Source: Odontesthes bonariensis (lineage: Eukaryota > Chordata > Actinopteri > Atheriniformes > Atherinopsidae). Taken from it: DNA of 64,000 bases. Location of the stretch: contig NC_134520.1 in NCBI RefSeq assembly GCF_027942865.1, forward strand, positions 84,501 through 148,500, given 5' to 3'. Within the stretch, counting starts at the first letter, position 1; every line of letters starts with the position of its first letter. The position numbers were made by a program, and so were the translations under genes. The notes under the pieces are model-generated. The model did no database searches, had not been told where the DNA came from, and saw only the letters and a list, made by a program, of their open reading frames with translations. Below are positions 39,530 to 49,988 of this stretch, piece after piece.

Positions 39530-40540
39530 AATTCAATTCAGTTTTATTTATATAGCAACGAATTACAACAAATGTCATCTCAAGGCTCTTAAATAATACA
39601 GTCCAATTCAAGCCAATTGGAATTCAATTCATTGTAATCATAATCAGACGGATCGGTGCGGCGTCTGCAGTGATGCGGGCTCTGCACCGGCCCGTCGTGG
39701 TGAAGAAGGAGCTGAGCCAGAAGGCCAAGCTCTCGATTTACCGGTCAATCTATGTTCCTATCCTCACCTATGGTCACGAGCTGTGGGTAGTGACCGAAAG
39801 AACGAGATCGCGAATACAAGCGGCCGAAATGAGTTTCCTCCGCAGGGTGTCTGGGCTCTCCCTTAGAGATAGGGGGAGAAGCTCGGTCATCCGGGAGGGG
39901 CTCGGAGTAGAACCGCTGCTCCTCCGCATCGAGAGGAGTCAGATGAGGTGGCTCGGGCATCTAGTGAGAATGCCTCCTGGACGCCTCCCCGGTGAGGTGT
40001 TCCGGGCCCGTCCCACTGGGAGGAGGCCCCGGGGAAGACCCAGGACACGTTGGAGAGACTATGTTTCTCGGCTGGCCTGGGAACGCCTCGGGGTCCCCCC
40101 AGAAGAGCTGGAGGAAGTGGCCGGGGACAGGGACGTCTGGGTCTCTTTGCTCAAGCTGCTGCCCCCGCGACCCGATCCCCGGACCAGCGGAAGATGATGG
40201 ATGGATGGATGTAATCATAATCCAATGAAATCTAATTAATTAATTTCAAAATAATCCAATTCATCCATATAGAGCCAATTCAAAAACTATTTCCTAGCTA
40301 AGGAAACCAACAGATTGCACTGAAACTTGTCTTCAGTCCAATCTCCCGTCCTGAGCGTGCCTGAGGCGACTGTGGAGAGAAACGACTCCCTTTTAACAGG
40401 AAGAAACCTCTGGCAGAACCAGACTCAGGAAGGGTGGCCATCCGCCTCCACCAGCTGGGGTTTGAGAAGACAGAAAGGGGGGGAGGGGGGGAGGGGGCCG
40501 CGGCGGCACTGTAACACCATTCAAAGGATATCTGTTGGAA
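39530..40540 (-). repeat. old fish LINE/SINE-type repeat, hosting Rex3
   Basis: TTCAATTCAATTCAG then TTTTATTTATATAGC at 39530-39560 is an L2-like tail in reverse orientation. After the Rex3 insertion the repeat resumes with CTAGCTAAGGAAACC, GTCTTCAGTCCAATC and GGAAGAAACCTCTGGCAGAA, a sequence very frequent in fish genomes. A G-rich low-complexity stretch (40471-40500) ends it. Confidence 0.55.
39646..40209 (+). mobile_element. 5'-truncated Rex3 (RTE-clade) LINE
   Basis: The open frame 39670-40197 is the C-terminus of a reverse-transcriptase ORF (ILTYGHELWVVTERTRSRIQAAEM, RRMRWLGH-like, RPRGRPRTRWRDYV). It ends in a (GATG)n tail, the hallmark of Rex3. Both sides carry the 13-bp duplication TGTAATCATAATC (39633-39645 and 40210-40222). 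The frame is intact to its stop, so insertion is recent. Confidence 0.85.
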
Positions 40541-40557
40541 CAGGGAAACACGAGTTA

Positions 40558-41721
40558 ATCAAATCAAAATCAAATTTATTTGTAACACATTTCATGTACA
40601 AACAATTCAAAGTGCTTTACATAAAATAAAAGCATTGCAGCAGGGAGTGTAAGAAGCATTAAAATACATAAAAGAATATAAAGAGAAGCAAATAAAATAA
40701 TTTAAAAGAATTTAAAAACAAGCAACAGTCCAGATAAATTAAAAGATATCGTGCAGATTTCATGCATAGACACATGAGAACAGAAATGTTTTTGACCTGG
40801 ATTTAAAAATGTCTCCATTTGGTGAAAGTTTAATCTCCACTGGCAGTTTGTTCCACTTGTTTGCAGCATAACAGCTAAATGCTGCTTCTCCATGTTTAGT
40901 CTGGACTCTGGACTGGACCAGCTGACCTGAGTCCTTGGATCTAAGAGCTCTGCTGGCTTTATATTCTCTGAACAGATCACAGATGGATTTTGGGCCTAAA
41001 GCGTTCTGGGATTTGTAAACCATCAGCAGGCTTTTAAAATCTATTCTGTGACTGACTGGAAGCCAGAGTAAAGATTTTAAAACTGGTGTGATGTGTTCAG
41101 ATCTCTTAGTCCGGGTTAAAACTCCAGCAGCAGCGTTCTGGATGAGCTGCAGATGTTTAATGCTCTTTTTGGGAAGTCCAGTTAAAAGAGCATTACAGTA
41201 ATGGAGTCTGCTGGAGATGAATGCATGGATGAGTTTCTCCTGGTCTGTTTGGGAGAGGAAACCATTAATTCTGTTGATGTTTCTGAGGTGGTAAAAAGCT
41301 GCCTTGGTGACAGCTTTGATGTGGCTGCTGAAAGTCAGATCTGAGTCTATCAACAGTCCGAGGTTACCAACTTGGTCAGTGATTGTAAGGTCCCGAGTCT
41401 CAAGATATTTACCAACGCTGACCCTCTTCTCTTTGCTCCCAAACAGAATGATCTCAGTTTGGTCTTCATTTAATTGCAGAAAATTCTCTCTCATCCAGGT
41501 GTTTACTTCCTCCAGACACTGACACAGTACGTCTGCTGGGCTGCAGTCGTCCGGTGACAGAGACACATAAAGTTGTGTATCGTCTGCATAACTGTGATAA
41601 TTGATGTTAAAGTTCTGCAATATCTGACCCAAAGGGAGCATATACAAGTTAAACAGAAGAGGTCCAAGAATTGACCCCTGGGGGACTCCACAAGTCATGG
41701 CCACTCGCTCAGATTCCAATT
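40558..41721 (-). mobile_element. 5'-truncated L2-clade LINE
   Basis: Minus-strand frame 41719-40760 (about 319 codons, intact) encodes the reverse-transcriptase palm and thumb: [25 protein letters not shown], and the C-terminal [17 protein letters not shown]...NKLPVEI. The 3' UTR ends with AAAGTGCTTTAC-type (reverse) and (TTTGAT)n. The endonuclease and upstream ORF are absent. YADD indicates a catalytically plausible but 5'-truncated copy. Confidence 0.85.
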
Positions 41722-41734
41722 AGCTAGCTGCCAA

Positions 41735-41900
41735 TTGTAACAAAATAATTGTTGGTGTGTGAATGTAGTAGGAAGCTATATAGACTAAGACATGCTGTAT
41801 GAGTGTGTGAGTGAATATGGCATGTATTGTTAAAAAGCACTTTGAGTGGTCAGTTAGACTAGAAAAGTATATAAGTATAGTCCATTTACCATTTACAAAC
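41735..41900 (+). mobile_element. SINE 3' fragment
   Basis: Contains GTGTGTGAATG, AAGCACTTTGAGTGGTCA and AGTCCATTTACCATTTAC, the 3' half of the SINE family at 33314-33510. Confidence 0.6.
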
Positions 41901-42089
41901 AAGGTAACAGGTAGTGATGCAATACATCTTATCGCAAAGCATCAGAGAGCAGTGATGATGCAATCCATCGTCCATGTAGACTTCTGGAGAAAGGACTGGA
42001 GCTAGAATATATATTAGTTGAGTAATGGACAAGAGATGGGAAATTCAGTGGTAAACTTTTACAATTATTGTAAAATATTATCAGTTACA

Positions 42090-42835
42090 TCATTATTAAA
42101 GACAAAGTGATCTGGTGTGGTGATTTCAATGCCCATAATACTCCATGGCATTATAATAATGATGAGAATGGGCTAAGAATTCAGCTATCATTAAATTAAT
42201 AGGTTAATTTTTAGGAACGCAGTCAAGATCACCCCACATAAGCTACATTACAACCATGTTGGGAAGTGGAGACGAGGGAAAATAAGAACTTTGGATTGAC
42301 AATATTACAAAGTGCAGCCAAACTACAACTGGATCATTTAAACATCAGTCCAATAGTGCTGTTGACACAATTCCACCCTGGATCCTTCCCAAAGCATCAG
42401 TAGATTTCAGTTTACTGGAGAGAAAGAACAAGGATAGGAGCTTTATTTGTGATCCAGGTCTTGTTCAGGCTTACATTGACAATTCCTACAGTTACATCAA
42501 AATGTATACAGCTAAGAATACATCAGGTAGTGCAGAAGTAGCAGTCGTTGTTCCAGAATTCAGAGATCAAATAGGTAAAAACAAATAAATGATGCTTTAT
42601 CAGTTTACACAGCAGAAATGTTAGCACTGTTATTAACAGAACAATGGATTGAGGATTTAAAACCATTCAAATCTTTAATCTGTTCTGATTCAAGGTTGTC
42701 ATTGACCAGGATAAAGTACAGTCAATCAGAAAGTAGAGCATGTATTTTAATAGATATTCAACAATGGTTAGGGAATGAAAGTGCAAATAAGAGAGCTAAG
42801 GAATCTGTAGTAAACTCAAGAGTGGATTTAATATG
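42090..42835 (+). mobile_element. fragments of an I-type LINE (endonuclease and RNase H)
   Basis: About 42090-42180 encodes VIWCGDFNAHNTPWH, an apurinic endonuclease motif matching the LINE at 46.26 kb. About 42330-42830 encodes an RNase H-like domain (YTAEMLALLLTEQWIEDLKPF...CSDS..LSL, then IQQWLGNESANKRAKES) with stops and shifts. The reverse-transcriptase part between them is deleted. Confidence 0.6.
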
Positions 42836-43446
42836 AAACTTAATCTTTGGGAGGCCCAGAAACATTCCTGTGTGGTAAGATTTGTGCAAAGATGGGGGAT
42901 TTCCCCACCAAGGAAGATACAGAGATCATTTAATTTACCCCAGCCTTTGTCCTTTGGAGATGACCAAACCTGCCCATAAAACGTATGTGTAAGCATTCAC
43001 GCCTTAATGCTAACTAAGTTGAACAAACAAAGAATCCTTGATGAAGATTAGAGAGCAACCAGAACAACTGTGCTTCCTTCTTATCTAAACAATGTAAATC
43101 AAAGTTGACACCTATCTGCTGTAATCCAGCCTGGCATCTTACAGAACTCTCAAATACTCTCTTCAGATTCACTTTAAGTTGAATTTTAAAACTGTATTAA
43201 TTGTGTCTTATATCTTTATACATTTTCTTTCATATTTTCAGTGATATCACAAGCTGCATTTTAAGACCTTTTTCACGATCGTATTTGGTAGAAAAACGAA
43301 GAAACCATTATTTGGGAAAATGACTTACTTTCTTATGGAGCCACATTGCCCCCTAGTGGTCTGTAGTATTGAATATTTAAATCCAAATTAATTCAGTAAC
43401 AAGATGTCTATATGAAGTAATGCAACTGTTAACCGATGTTTCCTGG
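42836..43446. other. no recognised gene
   Basis: Unclassified sequence between the LINE fragments and the Harbinger-like element. Confidence 0.4.
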
Positions 43447-44775
43447 GGTCCGTTTCACAAAGCAGGTTCAACAAACTCTGAGATAGAAAGCTCTGAGTTT
43501 CCGGTTCCAGAAACGCTGATTTGACTGAGTTTAGTCAGCTCTGAGTAGGTTCACCTTGAGTTTAGCGTGTGCACCACAACTTTAAAAAGCCAGCATCAAT
43601 GGAGCCCCGATTCGACGAGTCTCTATGGCAACGGGGAAGAGGAGGGGCTACGTTTTTCACCAACCTCGAATTGGAAATCTTAATGCGCTCATACGGCGAG
43701 TTTCAACAGGTTTTTAGAAATAAGTGCAACACCATTGCAGCTGCAAAAGTGTAAGTTTAAATGTAGTCCTTTGCAATCACAATAATATTACGGGGGAAAC
43801 TGCATGAATGGTAGCCCATTCATTTATTTCATTTAGGTGCAATCCCGCGGGGGAGAAGCGCACTTGGCAGCAGCTTAAGATGAAATATAAAAACATTGTT
43901 CAAACAGGTGAGACCTCGGCATGGAGGTACCTCATTTTGATCATGTTTTACACTGTAAAGTAAATATTAAGTGGCTATTTGACTGTGCAGTTATTTTATC
44001 CCCAACATTATGCTGTTTTCACACACATAAATGTCTTCTCATCTATATCATGTTCTGTTAAATAATTAAGCCTATTTAAACTAACACAGACTTCTACTCA
44101 GCCAACAGAAAGAAGGCAGATGGTGCCCAGCACCGCCACCTCTGACGGAGGCACAGGAGCTGGCCCTAAGCAGAATATTGGAGGGCAGTGGCTGAGTGAA
44201 TCCCTGGAGGGAGTCCACCCCCAACACACAAGTGCCTTTATAAAATATAATAGGCCTATATATATCTTTTTTAAGCCAATTCATACAAATATTTATATGT
44301 CTTTTATGTCTTTTTTTTCTTTTGTCCCAACAAAATTCTGATGGTACCACTCATAAAGATAATTGTCTGGAAATGCTAAAACATCTATGATAACCATCTC
44401 CTGATGAATATTTAATTCTCTGCGCAGTAGCCTAATGCTGCACCTTCATCCACGGGATCGTTGTCTAAAGGACATGTTGGTGGAAACAGTCGCCTCCTGC
44501 TGTGCCTGATGGACTTCTGGAAGTAGAAGAACTCGCTCTGCTGACTGAATGAATGAGGAAATCAAATGGCTGAAAGAGGGCGGAAACAGAGAGAAACTCC
44601 AGGTTCACTGAGTAAAATCTGGTCCCGACCAGGTTAGGTTCAGAGAGTCTGTTACTACGGTAACTGACCGAGAGGTTAAGTTACCTCTCTTTGTGAAACA
44701 GAAAACTCAGAGTTTCCCTCATTTCAGGGTTAATAAACTCAGAGTTTTCACTAAACCTGCTTTGTGAAACGGACC
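43447..44775 (+). mobile_element. PIF/Harbinger-like non-autonomous element with Myb-like ORF
   Basis: Terminal inverted repeats GGTCCGTTTCACAAAGCAGG at both ends. Subterminal AAACTCAGAG repeats recur at both sides. A three-exon gene is visible: 43600-43752 (MEPRFDES...TNLELEILMRSYGEF), about 43838-43906 (CNPAGEKRTWQQLKMKYKNIVQT) and from about 44090 (ANRKKADG), the last with indels and stops. This is the Myb/SANT-like DNA-binding protein that accompanies Harbinger transposases. The DDE nuclease gene is absent. Exact target duplication is unclear. Confidence 0.65.
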
Positions 44776-45001
44776 TGCTGTTTCTTTTTGTATTCCATGG
44801 TTAACACAGGAAAATAAATATTGTTTGGTTCGTTATTCATATGTCATAACTTTACAGATATCCATCTGAATTTGAGAGACATAACCATCTATCTATGTTA
44901 TTGTATGTTGTTACCTGTATGTCTTTTATTGTCATACGTTTATTTCATGTCTTTAATTTCATAAGGTGTGGTGTTTTCAGAATCCTCTGGACAAATGTGT
45001 C

Positions 45002-45559
45002 CAACAACTTGCACACAGCAGAAACGTCACACCACTTTATAAACCATCCGACAATAAAGTCACAAGCCTTACCATCAAAACCATATGCATGGTTCTCACA
45101 TTACTGGCATGGGGACGTTACAAAACAACTTTATAAACAGCATGTCACTTACCTGTTGTTGGTATGCGCCCGCATGTGAAAGCCCAAAAGAGTCAATGGA
45201 CGATACTCCCATATACAAAACAATTATATTCTCTAGAAAAACTGCGTTCAAGTATTTAAAACATTACAACAATATTACTGGGTATGTATTGTTGTAATGT
45301 TTTAAATACTTGAACGCAGTTTTTCTAGAGAAGATAATTGTTTTGTATATGGGAGTATCGTCCATTGACTCTTTTGGGCTTTCACATGCGGGCGCATACC
45401 AACAACAAGTAAGTGACATGCTGTTTATAAAGTTGTTTTGTAACGTCCCCATGCCAGTAATGTGAGAACCATGCATATGGTTTTGATGGTAAGGCTTGTG
45501 ACTTTATTGTCGGATGGTTTATAAAGTGGTGTGACGTTTCTGCTGTGTGCAAGTTGTTG
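45002..45559. repeat. 558-bp near-perfect palindrome (273-bp arms, 12-nt loop)
   Basis: Left arm 45002-45274 and right arm 45287-45559 are reverse complements with only two mismatches noticed. The loop (45275-45286) is TTACTGGGTATG. Because of the symmetry an identical 60-codon peptide frame appears on each strand (45085-45297 + and 45264-45476 -). No clear target duplication flanks it. Candidates are a foldback or MITE-like element, an inverted duplication, or an assembly fold-back. Confidence 0.85.
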
Positions 45560-45747
45560 TTTTACGTGGAAGGGTTAGCTCATGCCCCTTAGCCACCACG
45601 TATTTGGCTAGCATGACATGCTGTGCGAACAGCGCGATCTCCACACAGGGAGCGCAGATTTGCACCTCTCTGTGTCCCACTATCAGTATTTGACAACCTC
45701 TAGCAATGGAAATGCGCTTCAAATGCCCCGGAGTTTTCCTTTAACTG

Positions 45748-48700
45748 TACAGAGCAAGTAAAATATAAAACAGAAAAAATCAAAATAATAGTGAAAGGAG
45801 CAGAGAAGTTCTTTGGGATAAAGGACATATCTTGGGAGCACATAAATAAAAAGTTGGGGGGAGAAGGGAAGACAGGAGGACAGGAAGACAGAACATAATG
45901 ATCATCCTGCAGTGGAATGCCAGGAGTTTAACTGCAAATGGACAGAAGTTTAAAGGATTTATTAAAGAATTTAAAAAAGATTTGGATATTATATGTATTC
46001 AGGAAACTTGGGTTAAACCTAGTTTAGATTTTGTTATTAAAGGATATGAAAGTGTTAGAAGAGATAGAGAGGGAGGGTCTGGAGGAGGATGTATAATATT
46101 TATAAAAAAAGGGAGTTCAATTTAGAGTAATAGCTAAAGGAAAAGAATTACAATATATTATTATTGAAATTTGGACAATAAATGGGAACATTAAAATAAT
46201 ACATTTTTATAATCCATGTAAAAAACTATCTTTAGAGTTAATGGAGGAATTTGGGAAGTATTTAGAGGGTAAAGTGATTTGGTGTGGGGACTTTAATGGG
46301 CATAGCTCATTATGGGGCAGTCATAATGACCATAATGGGGAAGTAATTGAAGAAATAATGGATGTTAAAAATTTGGTAGTATTAAATGATGGGAGTGGAA
46401 CAAGAATTCATTTTAGAGATAATACAGAGTCAGCCATTGATTTAACAATAGTTTCAAATTCTTTAGCAGGTAATAGTTTATGGAAAGTACTTAATAAAAC
46501 AACTATAGGAAGTGATCACTACCCTATTATGATAGAAGTTAAAATGCATATAGAGAAATATTGTATAAATGAGATGGAAAAATGGTGTTTTAGATCTGCA
46601 GATTGGAAAACTTTTAGTAATAATAGTGAATTAAAAATACGAAAAGTGGATTTAAATAGTAGTATTGAGGATTTGAATCTTTATATATGTAATGCTATAG
46701 TAGAAGCGGCTCATCAAACTATAGGGATAAAAGGCGGGAAAAAGGAAAGGAAGTTGGTACCATGGTGGACAAAAGAATGTACTGCAGTTATTAAGAAAAT
46801 AAATAAAGCGTTTAAAGTATTAAAAAAAAATCATAACCCTCGGAATTTGGATGAATACAAGAAATTACAGGCGATGGTAAGAAGAACTGTTAAAAATGCA
46901 AAAAAAGAGATTATTGGAGGAGTTTTTGTAACTCAATAGGGAGGGAGACAGAAATATCTAAGGTATGGACAATGATTAAAAGAATGAAAGGAATTAAAAG
47001 AGTGAATGGATATCCAGTATTAAATAATGGAGAAGTAGCAGCAGTGACAGATAAAGATAAGGCAGAGATGTTAGCAAAAGTGTTTGTTAAAATTCATAGT
47101 TCTGAAAATATCAGTGTAGAAGGGAAAAAAGGGCGAGAAAAAACAATTCTGGAAAATAAGGAGCTATTGGAAAAAATGGTAGAATCGGATGATTTATTGA
47201 ATATGTCATTTACAATAATGGAATTAAATAGGGCACTTAAAAAATATAAATTATCAGCACCAGGGAAAGATCAGATTTGTTATGTAATGGTAAGTAATTT
47301 AAGTGAATTTTCTAAAAACATTTTATTGGAATTGTATAATCGAATTTGGGAGGAGGGAGAATTACCAAAAAGTTGGAAAGAAGCTGTGGTTATACCAATT
47401 AGAAAGCCAGGGAAAGATGAATCAAAACCAGAAAATTATAGACCAATAGCTTTAACATCCAATATATGTAAAATAATGGAGAGAATGATAAATGAAAGAT
47501 TGTTATATGAAATATAATAGAAAGTAAAGGACTTATATCAAAGTATCAAAGTGGATTTAGGAGAGGGAGGAGTACAATGGATCCAGTAATATGTCTAGAG
47601 CATGAAATTAGGAAGGCTCAAGTAAATAAAGAGAGTGTAGTAGCAGTATTTTTTGATATTGAAAGAGCGTATGATATGTGCAGGGAAGGGTTATTAGTTA
47701 AAATTAGAAGAATGGGTATAAATGGTTGCATGTTTAAATGGATTAAAACATTTTTAGAAGGAAGAAAAATACAAGTGAGAATAGGGAAGGAATATTCTGA
47801 GAACTTTAACATAGAAAATGGGACACCACAAGGAAGCATAGTAAGTCCATTATTATTTTCTGTGATAGTCAATGATATGTTTAAGGAATCAGAAGGTGGA
47901 ATGGGTTGTTCACTGTTTGCTGATGATGGAGCAATGTGGAAAAGAGGAAGGAATTTAAAATTTATTGTAAAGAAGCTACAGGAAGCAATTTTAATGGTGG
48001 AAAATTGGTCATATAAATGGGGATTTAGGTTTTCTGTGGAAAAAACTAAAATAATGTTTTTTACAAGGAAAAGAGTTGATGGAGAAATTAAGTTGAAAAT
48101 ATATGGTCAGGAATTGGAAAGAGTTAAGCAATTTAAATTTCTTGGGTTATGGTTGGATGAAAGAATGACTTGGGGTGTACACATTAAGAAAAGAATAGAT
48201 AAATGTAGGAAGGTTTTGAATATAATGAGATGTTTAGTTGGTACTGAGTGGGGGGCTGATAGAAGGTCATTGAAAGCTATTTATACAGGTTTAATTAGGT
48301 CAGTGTTGGATTATGGGTACATAGTGTATAATTCAGCTGCAGATACAAATCTACAAAAGTTAAATTTGAAATGGCAGATAGAATGGCTAAACAGAGTGTA
48401 AAACGAGTAATGATTGATATTAATGTAAGACTGAGTGTAAAAGAGGTAAAGGGTATTATAAAACAAAAAATGGAAGAGAAATGGCACAAGTTATGGGAGG
48501 AAGAAAGAAATGGACGTTGGTTGTATAAATACAAAGGAAAATAGGGAAAATGAGAAGATCAGAAAGAAGTAGGAGAGAAGAGACGATTATTACAAGACTT
48601 AGAATTGGACATAATGGATTAAATAAAAACCTATATATGATAGGAAAACATCAGTCAGGGAAATGTGAGTGTGGGGAAGATGAAACAATTGAACATGTAA

Positions 48701-48980
48701 TTTTATATTGTGGGAATTATCAGGCTCAGAGAAATAATTTAATTAGAAAACTTAGTAGGATGAAAATGAAATTGGATATAGTAGATTTATTGCAAAAAGA
48801 ATCAGGAAACAGAGGATATCAGGTCATTTTTTATTATTTAAAACAGTGTAGGTTGTATAATAGAATTTAGTATATATAAAGTATATAAATGAGTGTATAT
48901 GAGTAGGGACTATGTAAAAGTGTAGGAATATTTAGATATAAGGGTGTATATGTGGATATGGGTGTATATAAAGTGTATGG

Positions 48981-49023
<43 letters not shown>

Positions 49024-49140
49024 AGTATATAGGTATATATAAATATAGGTATACATAATTGTCATGAGATCCACACTCCTTACCAGTTGCTGGCGGTAAT
49101 GCTGCTTTAAGTTGTTTGCCAACCGCCAATAAAAAAAACT
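45748..49140 (+). mobile_element. I-type (Nimb-like) LINE, defective
   Basis: 45748-45898 is the C-terminus of ORF1, overlapping ORF2 in TAATG (stop 45896-45898, start 45898-45900). ORF2 has the endonuclease (LQWNARSL, CIQETW, WCGDFNGHSS, GSDHYP), the reverse transcriptase (RPIALTSNICKIMER, FFDIERAYD, GTPQGSIVSPLLF, FADDGA) and a C-terminal CCHC knuckle (CECGEDETIEHVILYC) at about 48670-48720. Four single-base frameshifts occur (about 46110, 46920, 47515, 48362). Most of the RNase H domain is deleted at about 48362: LQKLN jumps to MADRMAKQSV. The 3' UTR ends with TGGCGGT...ACCGCCA and A-rich sequence. A (TA)n(CA)n microsatellite (48983-49023) lies in the UTR. Confidence 0.8.
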
Positions 49141-49164
49141 AAATAGAGAGAGAGAGAGTTTGAC

Positions 49165-49877
49165 TGGCGGACCAATGTGCAAAAAAGGCAACTAAACATG
49201 AGCGTGTAGACCTGCAAGTCAGCATCAGCAAAGCTGAAGTGAAGAGTATTGTGAAGCATAAAATGAAGGGGAGGTGGCAGACATTATGGGACTCAGGGCT
49301 GACTGGCAGACAATTCTATAACATTCATAAAAAAGTTGGAACTCCTAGGATGACAAACAGAAGTAGGAAAGAGGAGAATGTTTTTTCAAGGCTAAGATTT
49401 GGCCATACATGCCTCAACAGTACCTTACTAATGCAGAAACATGTTGATGGTAAATGTTCATACTGTGGTGGTCCTGAAACCGTAGAGCATGTTTTTCTTC
49501 AGTGTCCCAAGTTCCACGAAGACAGGCAACATTTAATTTTACAGTTGGAAAGAGGAAAAATATGGTTTGACCTGAAAAACATATTGCAAAGAAGCACAGG
49601 AGAAATCAGTTTGAATTATGTTTTTAGTTTCCTGATGAGTACAGGATTGATGCAACGAATTTAGATTACTCATTTCTGTTTTGTTTGTCTATTTTTTGTT
49701 TGTTTGTTTGTTTGTCTATGTTTGTTTGTTTGTTTGTTTCTCTTTTTTTTGGATCTCATTGAGTGCTTTAGGTTAGATACTCCAGTTCATACCCCAGTCC
49801 AGATGGTGGCGGTAATGCACCAATTACGTTAGTTTGCCAACCGCCATAAAACCCAAAAAAGAAGAAGAAGAAGAAGA
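49165..49877 (+). mobile_element. 5'-truncated second I-type LINE
   Basis: Flanked by a 16-bp direct repeat AGAGAGAGAGTTTGAC (49149-49164 and 49878-49893). The intact frame 49239-49664 corresponds to the ORF2 C-terminus with a CSYCGGPETVEHVFLQC knuckle. The 3' UTR has (TTTG)n, GGTGGCGGTAATGC...GTTTGCCAACCGCCA and a (GAA)n tail. It inserted directly behind the tail of the first LINE and ends 111 bp before the lrrc41 start codon. Confidence 0.8.
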
Positions 49878-49988
49878 AGAGAGAGAGTTTGACGGATAGA
49901 GTTTATGGAGTTATGTAGTAACGCTGCCAGCCTGACAGTCGACAGCGTTATAATATTAATATACCCTAAAAGTCGGAACTGAGCAGCA

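Noticed and set aside
45085..45476. Identical 70-aa frames on both strands
   Set aside because: A direct result of the palindrome, not two genes.
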